A stretch of 38,798 nucleotides of DNA from CAZSNT01 sp964607765. Its GTDB lineage: Bacteria; Verrucomicrobiota; Lentisphaeria; Oligosphaerales; JABHEG01. Location: the NCBI GenBank assembly GCA_964607765.1, contig CAZSNT010000094.1, forward strand, positions 1-38,798, read 5' to 3'. Under the pieces are notes generated by a model. It saw nothing but the letters and a program-made list of their open reading frames with translations. It did not search any database and was not told the DNA's origin. Positions 30,715-38,352 of this stretch are shown piece after piece. The translations under genes and the position numbers were made by a program. How positions within the stretch are numbered: position 1 is the first letter of the stretch; each line of letters starts with the position of its first letter.

Positions 30715-32427
30715 TCATTCTCTCACCTCAAACACCAGAACGGACGACGCTCGTGTGTTGACGGGCAGAATGGCGTTGCCGTTTTCCACCCGCACCTTGC
30801 CCTCATACGGCCTGAGGGTCAGTGAGTCGCGGAGCAGATCGCGGTAGTTCTGCATACTGTCTTCGAGGAGTTTCCGGGCGGCTCCATAATCAGTCACGGC
30901 CTCGGGGATCACTCCCCTGCCGCCAAACGGCATGATGTCGGGATGCAACTGGTAGTCCTCAGTCAGCAAGCCGGCTGCGGCCAGGTCGTTGCGCATGGCT
31001 CTGTGAGGGGAGTTCACCACCGTCAACCCGGCGCCCCGGAGCTTCCTGCCGCCCAGTTCGATGAGCTCATCGGGAACGGAGACTTCGAGCTCCTCCAGAG
31101 TGTGAATGTAGCGGTAGGTGCTGAAGGTAGAGACAACGATGTAGCTCTTGCCGTTGTCGCAGTTCAGGAACGCGTGCGCCAGAACACTCGAAATGGACCG
31201 CTGACTCGCATTCTCGACCGGCAACTCCCACACCTCGCCGCCGGTCATGTGATCCAGGACCTGAAGCAGCCAGCAATTGGAGTTCATGCCCACGCCATAA
31301 GCGCCCAGCCCCCAGTGATTCACTTTGGACGCCCCGGCCTTCTTCAGCAACATCATGATCTGGTACAGGTTCGCGGCATCCCGGGAACACAGCTGACACC
31401 CCATGGTGGGGCCGGCCATTCCCAGCTCATTCGCGAGCCTGCCGTACTCATGGATCTCCCGCGGGACCTCTTTCAGGTCCGGATTGACCTCGTAGAGCTC
31501 CTCCCAGAAGTCGGTGTAGTATTTCACCTTCTCCGCCGGATCGATGTTGGTAAGGCGGTTCCAATCCCGCGACTCCACGCCTTTCAGGGGGGAATGCCTG
31601 CCGAACAGCGGCACGGTGTAAAGACTGTGCGCAATGAAGTCCAGAGGCAGGTCGTTGTCTTTACAGAATCGAGCCAGTTCGACGTAATTGACCTCGTGAC
31701 TGTCAACGCCCTGGTCCACCCCCGCCACATTGAAAGGCGCGAACTTGGCACGAGGCAGCACGCTCTCGACGGCATTGGCGGTCAGCTTGTAGAACTCGAG
31801 GAACTGCTCCAGAGAACCGGCGAACCGGCCGTGTGTGGGATCCCCCTTGCGGCCCTGCATCTCCGTGCCGAGCCGGAAACTCACCTGGTTGGCCCGCTTT
31901 CCGCCGAGAATGTCCTTGACCTCTCGACAGAACTTCACGATGAACTCCGACCATTCACCGAAGTCATCCGGCGGTGTCGCCTGTCCATAGAAATGTGTGA
32001 CGGGAGTGTTCGTCAGCGAGTGCGGCATGTTGTCGAGAACGATGACGTAGTGCTTGACCGCTTTGGACTCCTCGTACCTGGCGAAATGCCGGCGAGTCAA
32101 TTCAGTATTCAGCTGTATCCGGCCGTCTTCATCCCGGTAGACGAGGTCGAATTCGCTGGCGTTCTCGACGTGTTCCGGATTCCAGCCGCCCAAGGTACGC
32201 ACCATGATCACCTCGTCGGCGTGGAGCATGTGAGGCGTGTCCGGTGCGTGCCCGTGTTTCGCGTAGTCGTAGGGGAAGTCGGTGTCGGCCGCAACGTCCT
32301 CGCGCCCGGCGCATTCCTCCGGCCAGATCACCGGTGCACCGGAGAAGTGGTGACGATCCGGCATGGGGGTAGAGCGCCAGAACGATGCGTCCAATTCGCC
32401 TAGGGGTATTGCTTCTGAGAGTGCCAT
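30715..32427 (-). CDS. GH39-like clan GH-A glycosidase, non-secreted paralog
   Basis: 570 residues. The start at 32427 lies about 10 bases after AGGAAGGGA; no signal peptide is visible. It is a clear paralog of the upstream 599-residue protein. Shared landmarks are VRTLGGWN, YDLAYR/FDLVYR, FRLGTEMQG, LPRAKFAPFNVAG and PREIHEYG. The barrel-type layout suggests a clan GH-A retaining glycosidase, with Glu189 in GTEMQG as candidate acid/base and Glu327 in IHEYG as candidate nucleophile. The usual Asn before the acid/base is Thr in both paralogs, which is atypical. A C-terminal beta-sandwich ends the protein (VSVPDELIELGGRKLRGAG). The substrate is unknown. It lies 129 bp downstream of its exported paralog, probably in the same operon. 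GH39 is the nearest family I can name; an unclassified GH family is possible. Confidence 0.7.
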   Translation of the reverse strand: MALSEAIPLGELDASFWRSTPMPDRHHFSGAPVIWPEECAGREDVAADTDFPYDYAKHGHAPDTPHMLHADEVIMVRTLGGWNPEHVENASEFDLVYRDEDGRIQLNTELTRRHFARYEESKAVKHYVIVLDNMPHSLTNTPVTHFYGQATPPDDFGEWSEFIVKFCREVKDILGGKRANQVSFRLGTEMQGRKGDPTHGRFAGSLEQFLEFYKLTANAVESVLPRAKFAPFNVAGVDQGVDSHEVNYVELARFCKDNDLPLDFIAHSLYTVPLFGRHSPLKGVESRDWNRLTNIDPAEKVKYYTDFWEELYEVNPDLKEVPREIHEYGRLANELGMAGPTMGCQLCSRDAANLYQIMMLLKKAGASKVNHWGLGAYGVGMNSNCWLLQVLDHMTGGEVWELPVENASQRSISSVLAHAFLNCDNGKSYIVVSTFSTYRYIHTLEELEVSVPDELIELGGRKLRGAGLTVVNSPHRAMRNDLAAAGLLTEDYQLHPDIMPFGGRGVIPEAVTDYGAARKLLEDSMQNYRDLLRDSLTLRPYEGKVRVENGNAILPVNTRASSVLVFEVRE

Positions 32428-32476
32428 AGTTGATTCCCTTCCTCTTCCCGGCAGAATCCGGAGCTGCCGCTCGGCA

Positions 32477-32545
32477 GGCCAGCTTGTCACGAGCGTGGAC
32501 GGCGTGGTGCCGGTAGAACGGGGTCATGGTTCCGAGAGATGTCAT
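32477..32545 (-). pseudogene. Orphan N-terminal fragment resembling the GH39-like paralogs
   Basis: In the gap between the two paralogs the minus strand reads MTSLGTMTPFYRHHAVHARD, which aligns with HIGTMTAFWRHRPVVDRW at the mature start of the 599-residue protein. It is out of frame with the 570-residue gene (118 bases upstream of its start) and goes nowhere. It may be the leftover of a third copy, or the original start of the downstream gene after a frameshift. Confidence 0.45.
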
Positions 32546-32556
32546 GGGGCAAGCCC

Positions 32557-34356
32557 TCAATTCCCGCCATTGTCAATCACCACCACCATCACCGATGGCG
32601 GGGCCATGCGGAAGGTGATGCGCCGCCCGTCGTCGACGGCTTCCACTCGGCCTTCGAACGGTTTCAGCGTGAGCGAGTCGCGGATGATCTTCTCGTATTT
32701 GGGCCAGTTGGCGTCGACGTATTCCCACGCCGTCCGTCCGCCCATGGTCTTGACGCTGCTGAGCAGGCCCGGCACGGCTGCGAGCTTTGGATCAAGCAAC
32801 CCTGCATCGGCGAGGTCCCGGCGGATGTGGTAGTGCACGGCGCCCGTTCGGGTCAAAGCCGTGTAGCGAACGCGCGTCGGTCTTGCTGTCGGCAACAGAC
32901 CTCTCGGGAGCGTGAGCGTAACATCGACCGGGTCGGTTACGAAGCGGTCCTCATGGTAGGCCGACGTGATGAGGAACGTACGGTCCCCGTGTACGAAGGC
33001 ATTACTCTTGACAAACAGATTGCCGGGCTTGGCCAGCGCCTTCGGACGCTCGAAAGTCGCGATGGCTTTGAGGCCGTCCGGGAGCGCATTCACATTCGGT
33101 GTAATGGGTTTGAGCGCGGGGTCGAGTGAATAGGCGTCGCTACCCACCGTCTGCTCAAGGACTGAGGAAACCCATCCTGTTCCGGTGAGGAGCTGGTGTT
33201 TGTCGCCCAGGTTAACGAGGTCGAGGGCGCCCCAGTTCCAGAGGCGGTCCACACCGCCCTCGCGCAGAGCCATCATCAGGTGGCAGGTCCAGGCGGCCCC
33301 ACGAGCCCCGGGTTCGCCCCCGCCCGCTTTGAACTCATTGCTCAGGATCCCGAACTCGTGGACCTCCCGGGAGATGTCGGCCAATTGCGGCCATTTCTCG
33401 CCCAGCCCGTTCCAGAAGTCGATCTTCTGCTGTGCTTTGAACTGCGGATCGGTTGTACGCAGGATGGCACGTGAGAGGGAAGGTGAGGTGTAGATGGAGA
33501 CCGATGCGAAGTCCACGGGCGTGCCAATCTTGCCGGTGGCGTAATTCGGCTCGGCCAGGCAGTGCTGCACCAGCTCGTGAAAACTCACATTGGGCCCAGT
33601 CGGATTTCCGGCCAGGTTGAACGGGCCGAACTTGGCCTCCGGCAGCACGCGTTTGACCGCGGCCGCGGCATAGTCATAGAGCTTATGGAACTCCTCCTGC
33701 GTACCCGTGAACCGGTCTTTTCCCTGACATTCCGTGCCCATGCGGAACCGCCACTGATTGACCGTGTCGGCTCCGTAGAACCGCACCAACTGCCGGCAGA
33801 GCTCCTCGATGAACGCGCCCCACTCCTCGTAATTGGTGGGCGGATCGGCATTGCCGTAGCTTCCCTTGCCTTCCTTGCTCCGGAAACACCACGGCGTGTT
33901 GTCGAGCACGAGCGTGAGACCGTAACCAGTCATGACGTAAGGGTCGAGTCGCGGTCGCAGCAGGTACCAGCGGTAGTGCACTTCGCCGTCGTCGTTCCGG
34001 TAGGCCAGATCGTAGCTGTCGACCGGTTGCCCCTCGTCCACTTCCCCGTGTTTCCAGTTCCTGTTCCAGCCGCCGAGGAGACGTACAACGGTCACGTGGT
34101 CTGTGAACGGGATCTCGCGCGGGGCCGGTTTGCGGCGGTAGGAAAAGGACAGTGCCGGGTCACAGAGGTAATCGGGAACGCGTGTGAAGCCAAGCCCGCC
34201 CACGAGCCATCGATCGACCACCGGCCTGTGCCGCCAGAATGCGGTCATCGTGCCGATGTGCCGTGGCGGGCCGGCCTGGGCCGGCGGCTGGGCGAATGTG
34301 CATGAGGCCGTGAACAGGCCGGCTGTGAGGGAAGCTACGGAGTGGCACCATCTCAT
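32557..34356 (-). CDS. GH39-like clan GH-A glycosidase, exported paralog
   Basis: 599 residues with a signal peptide (MRWCHSVASLTAGLFTASCTFA). The start at 34356 follows AAGGAG by about 10 bases. Mature protein landmarks are HIGTMTAFWRH, VVRLLGGWN, FRMGTECQGK with Glu209 as candidate acid/base, LPEAKFGPFNLAG, and REVHEFG with Glu334 as candidate nucleophile. A C-terminal beta-domain follows (SAYHEDRFVTDPVDVTLTLP). Only this copy of the pair is exported, which suggests extracellular depolymerisation followed by intracellular trimming by the 570-residue paralog. It is divergent from the AraC-family gene, the probable regulator. Substrate unknown; the fold is inferred from motif spacing. Confidence 0.72.
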   Translation of the reverse strand: MRWCHSVASLTAGLFTASCTFAQPPAQAGPPRHIGTMTAFWRHRPVVDRWLVGGLGFTRVPDYLCDPALSFSYRRKPAPREIPFTDHVTVVRLLGGWNRNWKHGEVDEGQPVDSYDLAYRNDDGEVHYRWYLLRPRLDPYVMTGYGLTLVLDNTPWCFRSKEGKGSYGNADPPTNYEEWGAFIEELCRQLVRFYGADTVNQWRFRMGTECQGKDRFTGTQEEFHKLYDYAAAAVKRVLPEAKFGPFNLAGNPTGPNVSFHELVQHCLAEPNYATGKIGTPVDFASVSIYTSPSLSRAILRTTDPQFKAQQKIDFWNGLGEKWPQLADISREVHEFGILSNEFKAGGGEPGARGAAWTCHLMMALREGGVDRLWNWGALDLVNLGDKHQLLTGTGWVSSVLEQTVGSDAYSLDPALKPITPNVNALPDGLKAIATFERPKALAKPGNLFVKSNAFVHGDRTFLITSAYHEDRFVTDPVDVTLTLPRGLLPTARPTRVRYTALTRTGAVHYHIRRDLADAGLLDPKLAAVPGLLSSVKTMGGRTAWEYVDANWPKYEKIIRDSLTLKPFEGRVEAVDDGRRITFRMAPPSVMVVVIDNGGN

Positions 34357-34375
34357 TTACTCGAGCTCCTTCCGG

Positions 34376-34420
34376 ATCGACTGCTATCGACTGCAATCGA
34401 CTGCAACCGACCGCAGTCGA
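34376..34420. promoter_or_regulatory. Phased 10-bp tandem repeat (ATCGACTGCA) in the AraC/glycosidase divergent region
   Basis: Four and a half consecutive 10-base units run ATCGACTGCT, ATCGACTGCA, ATCGACTGCA, ACCGACCGCA, GTCGA. The period is one helical turn, so all copies face the same side of the helix. The array begins 20 bases upstream of the exported glycosidase start and lies within the 232-bp region shared with the AraC-family gene. AraC-family proteins bind tandem direct half-sites, so this is a plausible operator, but it could also be a neutral microsatellite. Confidence 0.55.
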
Positions 34421-34588
34421 TGTTCGGTGTGGACGGCATCGACACAGTGCCGTGCCGTTTCGGTTCGCCGCCGAGCGTTTGCGGTTGACTATACAGGCCA
34501 GAGACCCGACGATGCCATAGAGAATGCTCTTGCTATTTTATCACATCCTACTATCTTCTTGCCGCAGATCCCCGGGAGCGTGGCACTA

Positions 34589-35389
34589 ATGAAAACAACT
34601 AACTCAAGGATCTATCACCACTACAACCACAATGCGGTGGAGAGCAAAGAACATGGCGTCTTGGACATGCTCTTTTTGTTTTTTACTACGCCCATTGAGA
34701 TCCGTACGGTCGACGGCCTGGAGCGCGCCGGTCCGAGAGCCTGCATTCTGTACGGGCCGCATTTCCCGCAGTGGTTCCGCGGCACGGCCGGCGAACTGGG
34801 CCTGTACTTCCTCTACATCGGGCGGAACTACAACCCGATGCCGGCGGTTCCGCCCACCCACCTCAACCGCCTGTTTCATCCCACCGACACAACCCGGGTT
34901 CCCGCCCTGATCGAACGGATACGACACGAACGGGACGAGGGATGGCTGCACGGCGAACGCATTGCGGCGCTGCTTGTGGACCGTCTGTTCGCGCTCGCGT
35001 TCGACGACGTATCCGTCAGGGAATCCGCCTCCGATACTGGCGGCGTATCGAGCAGGCAGCGCCGAGCACTGTTCGCCATGCGCGAACAGGTAGGCGAGGA
35101 CCTGAGCTATCCCTGGACCGTGGACGACATGGCGGACATCGCAGGCCTGAGCCCCTCACGCTTCTTCACGGTCTACAAGCAGGTCTTCGGCGCCAGTCCC
35201 ATGGACGACCTCATCGCCGAGCGCATGGACCGGGCGCGTTGGCTGTTGCGCAACGAGCCCATCTCAATCGCCGCCGTGGCAGAGCGTTGCGGCTTTTCGA
35301 GCATCTACCACTTCAGCCGTACCTTCAAGAAACGCGTCGGCTCCTCTCCCACCCAGTTCCGCCGCGCTGGCGCCGCGGGGACGAAGTAG
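34589..35389 (+). CDS. AraC-family transcriptional regulator
   Basis: 266 residues. The start at 34589 gives a normal length; the open frame extends upstream through the divergent promoter region and is not used. The N-terminal about 150 residues look like a cupin-type sensor domain (VLDMLFLFFTTPIEIRTVDG, FPQWFRGTAG). The C-terminal about 100 residues carry two helix-turn-helix motifs, TVDDMADIAGLSPSRFFTVYK and the AraC signature ISIAAVAERCGFSSIYHFSR followed by FKKRVGSSPTQFR. It probably responds to a sugar or oligosaccharide and controls the divergent glycosidase pair through the 232-bp region between them. The Shine-Dalgarno is weak (GGGAG, 12 bases upstream). Confidence 0.92.
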   Translation: MKTTNSRIYHHYNHNAVESKEHGVLDMLFLFFTTPIEIRTVDGLERAGPRACILYGPHFPQWFRGTAGELGLYFLYIGRNYNPMPAVPPTHLNRLFHPTDTTRVPALIERIRHERDEGWLHGERIAALLVDRLFALAFDDVSVRESASDTGGVSSRQRRALFAMREQVGEDLSYPWTVDDMADIAGLSPSRFFTVYKQVFGASPMDDLIAERMDRARWLLRNEPISIAAVAERCGFSSIYHFSRTFKKRVGSSPTQFRRAGAAGTK

Positions 35390-35625
35390 CTTGGGTACTG
35401 CTGGACAGTGGAATGGACGCCGTAACGGCCCATGCTCTCGCTGATGGTGCAGATTCTGCCCGGACGATCCCCAGCCGGGCGTTCCCATGGTCAGCGATGT
35501 TGGGTCCACCCCAAGAGCTGCGGATTCCGCCCAAAACGCCCAACTTTGTCTCGGACCTAGTCCGGGGCCGTACTCAGCTTGATTTTGGATTCCGCTTCGG
35601 GACAAGGCTCGGGACGAGGTTTTGA

Positions 35626-36810
35626 TCAGGAAGCGGGACTATGGGTGTCCTTCAACTCCAGGAACTCCCTCCATGGCAGGTACTCTACTCCACGCACCCG
35701 CAGTCGTTCATTCCCCCCATAGACCACCTTGGGGAACGCGGCTGTTCCACCGGACCACGTCACGAACTTCTCCAGGGGCATCGCGAAATCCGTTTTCGGC
35801 GTCATGCCGTACTTAACTTCCAAGGGTTCGATGGTTGTCCCGTGGTCAATGACAATGTCCACCTCCACGCCTTGCTCCTGGCGCCAGAAGTGGAGCATAT
35901 CGCTTCCGCCTCGGTTCAGCCGGCTCTTGCGGAGCTCCGACACAATGAGATTCTCGAAGATGACGCCGGCCCGGGTCGGGTCCGCCTCAATTCGTTTCGG
36001 GTCGCGAAGTCCGAGGAGGTGACACAGCAGGCCAGTGTCAGTGAAGTAGAGCTTGGGCTTCCGGGTGACACGTTTGCTGAAGTTCCGGAAGTAGGGACGA
36101 AGCGTGTGAACGACATAACTGGCCTGGAGGACACCAAGCCAGGCCTTGGCCGTTTTGGCGTCGATTCCGCACGCTCCTCCAAGTCGACTCAGGTTCACCG
36201 GCTGTCCGGCGGCTGCCGCACAGACGGTCAAGAAATCCTGGAACGCTCCCAGATCCCGGACGTTGATGATGGCTCGAAGGTCGCGTTCCAGGTAGGTGCT
36301 GACATAGGACTTGTACCAGACGGAAGGGCGTATGCCGCGGTCGTAGACAGGGGGATAGCTGCCGTGAACGAAGTACTCGCACACGGTGGCAGGCAGCATC
36401 CTGTTGGCGGCAAGTTCGGCGTAACTGAACGGTAGCAGTTCCGCAACTCCCGCGCGACCAGCAAGACTTTGCGACACCGTTGCGCTCAGACCGAAGTGTT
36501 GGGACCCAGTTAGTACATATGATCCCATCCGACGGGAACCGTCCACGAGACCTTGCAGATACGATGCAAGTTCAGGAGCATTCTGGGCTTCGTCGAAGAT
36601 GGCGCCATCCGGAAAACGTGCGAGGAAGCCCAACGGGTCAGCATCGAAGAGATCACGCGTTGCCGGGGTCTCCAAGTTCACGTACGGCTTGTCGGGGAAG
36701 AGCATCCGGGCAAGAGTTGTCTTTCCCGACTGCCGCGGCCCTGTCATCAACACGACCGGGAAGCTGCGGGCCAACTCGAGAACGTAGCCACGGATCTCTC
36801 TGTCTACCAT
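35626..36810 (-). CDS. DUF4143 AAA ATPase with PD-(D/E)xK-like C-terminal domain
   Basis: 394 residues. The start at 36810 follows AGAGG by about 8 bases; upstream codons in the frame are excluded because the promoter at 36890-36918 lies within that stretch. Walker A is GPRQSGKTT (24-32) and Walker B is AIFDEAQN. A LTGSQH sensor segment follows, then a winged-helix region. The C-terminal DUF4143 domain has VEVDIVID and PLEVKYG, i.e. D...ExK elements of the PD-(D/E)xK fold. This family is common, mobile in phylogeny and of unknown role; a defence or DNA-related function is often suspected but unproven. It is a lone gene with its own strong promoter. Confidence 0.93.
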   Translation of the reverse strand: MVDREIRGYVLELARSFPVVLMTGPRQSGKTTLARMLFPDKPYVNLETPATRDLFDADPLGFLARFPDGAIFDEAQNAPELASYLQGLVDGSRRMGSYVLTGSQHFGLSATVSQSLAGRAGVAELLPFSYAELAANRMLPATVCEYFVHGSYPPVYDRGIRPSVWYKSYVSTYLERDLRAIINVRDLGAFQDFLTVCAAAAGQPVNLSRLGGACGIDAKTAKAWLGVLQASYVVHTLRPYFRNFSKRVTRKPKLYFTDTGLLCHLLGLRDPKRIEADPTRAGVIFENLIVSELRKSRLNRGGSDMLHFWRQEQGVEVDIVIDHGTTIEPLEVKYGMTPKTDFAMPLEKFVTWSGGTAAFPKVVYGGNERLRVRGVEYLPWREFLELKDTHSPAS

Positions 36811-36836
36811 CTCCGCCGCCTCTTTCTTCTCTTCGG

Positions 36837-36914
36837 AAAACAGGACTTTGTCTTCATGAAAACAGGAATTAAAGACCATACAACAGGGAATTATAGGCCA
36901 GAAAAACAGGAATT
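36837..36914. promoter_or_regulatory. Four AAAACAGG(G)AATT-type direct repeats across the DUF4143 promoter
   Basis: Copies begin at 36837 (AAAACAGGAC), 36859 (AAAACAGGAATT), 36880 (ACAACAGGGAATT) and 36903 (AAAACAGGAATT), with spacings of 22, 21 and 23 bases, about two helical turns each. The fourth overlaps the -35, the third overlaps the -10 and start site, and the first two lie in the leader. This looks like a multi-site operator for a repressor. No regulator gene is adjacent. Confidence 0.6.
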
Positions 36915-36918
36915 GCAA
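36890..36918 (-). promoter_or_regulatory. Near-consensus sigma-70 promoter of the DUF4143 gene
   Basis: On the minus strand TTGCAA (36918-36913), a 17-base spacer, and a perfect TATAAT (36895-36890). The predicted transcription start is near 36883, with a leader of about 73 bases. The region is much more AT-rich than its surroundings. Confidence 0.8.
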
Positions 36919-37092
36919 ACGAGAAGAGAGCCTGCCTGCCCTACACAATGGAGTGAGTTTTCTCCCCGTCGGCGCCAGCAGCATTGCTCAGCGGGACGCT
37001 ACCGCTCTCTGTGGGGGGACGCCGTCGTGGGTGGGCTGAGACTTTGGTCTGTTCGCCCACTATCCCCCATTAGTTGATGTGAGGACCCGCAA

Positions 37093-38352
37093 CTAGTTTG
37101 TGTTAGGATTCCACCAACTGTCCATCTTGGCTTGAAGCTCGGTTACCACTGCCGGGCGCTCTTTGGAAAGATCCTTGGATTCGTGAGGATCTGCCAGCAG
37201 GTCGAAGAGCTCCTGATTCTGATTGGGGTATTTGCGTCTGTGGCCGCCGGCGTTGGGACGTTCTTTAGGCAGAGGATCCTGATAGGTGATCAGCTTCCAT
37301 TTCCCCTGAATGACCGAGCGGGTCCATAGGCTTTTGCCGGGCTCGTGGGCAGATATCATGTTGTGCGAGAAGTTGTTGAAGAAGATTGCCTTGCGATCGG
37401 ATACTGCCTTGTCGTCGAGGAGATCGATGCCGGGCATGGTTTTGGGGACGTCGACGCCACAGGCGGCGAGAATCGTCGGGACCATATCGATGTTGCTGGC
37501 CAGTTGCGTTTCTTCCTTTTGTGGTTTGATCCTGGCAGGCCAACGGGCGATGATTGGCGTTCGGATGCCGTTTTCGTAGGGTGAGGCCTTACCGAACTGG
37601 TTCCAGCCGTTGTCGGCCAGGTAGAGGACAAGTGTGTTGTCGTCGACGCCTTTGGCCTTGAGGTTCTGCATCAAGTCGCCACAGGTTTCATCCAGCCATT
37701 CCACCATGGCATAGTACTTGGCTTTGCTCGCGGGTTCGACATCGGCATACTTGTCCAGCAAGCGCTTGGGGGGATTGTGCGGCGTGTGGGGCAGGAATGG
37801 CGCATACCAGACGAAGAAGGGCTTCTTGGCCTTCTTCGACTCGTCAATGAAATCGTAGATGGGCTTCATGGTCTTGCGCCCGATGCCGAGTGACTTGCCG
37901 CCGTGGCGTCCAGTGTCGCCATTGTCGTGGGTGAAGCCGGCCGCGGCAGGCTTCCGCATCCAGTACTTGCCGGTATGCATGGTGTTGTAGCCGGCGTCGG
38001 CAAGCATCTTGGGGAGCATGGGGTTCTCAAAGAAGCGATCGAGCCAGACCTCGCGGTCCTTCCCGCGAACCGGGTCGTTGCCGGTAATGCCGTGTTGATG
38101 CGTGTAGAGGCCCGTCAGCATAGTGGCCAGAGACGGGCTGCACAGCGCTGTCGTCACGTAACCGCGGGTGAACGTGAGGCCTTCTGTCGCAAGCTTGTCG
38201 ATATGAGGCGAACGGATCTTCTCGTTCCCCAGAAAACGGTAGTCCGTCCAGGCATGGTCATCGCTGATGATGAGGACGACGTTCGGGCGTTCCGCCAGTA
38301 GGGTCGCAGGGAGGAGCATGGAGAACAAGATCAGAATACTTGAATGTTTCAC
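37093..38352 (-). CDS. Exported sulfatase (S1 type) with altered formylglycine motif
   Basis: 419 residues from a GTG start at 38352, with AAGGT about 10 bases upstream and a signal peptide (MKHSSILILFSMLLPATLLA). Sulfatase landmarks are NVVLIISDDHAW (metal-binding Asp31/Asp32), SPHIDKLA, the active-site segment CSPSLATMLTG with Cys71, HTGKYW, HTPHNPP and ADNGWNQFGK (second metal Asp). The expected consensus at the active site is CxPxR, where Cys becomes formylglycine and Arg stabilises it; here the fifth position is Leu75, encoded CTG. The C-terminal subdomain is present (DLLADPHESKDLS). The protein should hydrolyse sulfate esters, probably of an algal or host glycan, if it is matured. I recall related PVC sulfatases with SLAT at this site, so this may be a subfamily trait rather than a mutation. 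Confidence 0.9.
   Translation of the reverse strand: MKHSSILILFSMLLPATLLAERPNVVLIISDDHAWTDYRFLGNEKIRSPHIDKLATEGLTFTRGYVTTALCSPSLATMLTGLYTHQHGITGNDPVRGKDREVWLDRFFENPMLPKMLADAGYNTMHTGKYWMRKPAAAGFTHDNGDTGRHGGKSLGIGRKTMKPIYDFIDESKKAKKPFFVWYAPFLPHTPHNPPKRLLDKYADVEPASKAKYYAMVEWLDETCGDLMQNLKAKGVDDNTLVLYLADNGWNQFGKASPYENGIRTPIIARWPARIKPQKEETQLASNIDMVPTILAACGVDVPKTMPGIDLLDDKAVSDRKAIFFNNFSHNMISAHEPGKSLWTRSVIQGKWKLITYQDPLPKERPNAGGHRRKYPNQNQELFDLLADPHESKDLSKERPAVVTELQAKMDSWWNPNTN

Noticed and set aside
36837..36914. CRISPR-like repeats
   Set aside because: Repeats are only about 12 bases with 10-base gaps and sit on a promoter; no cas genes are near.
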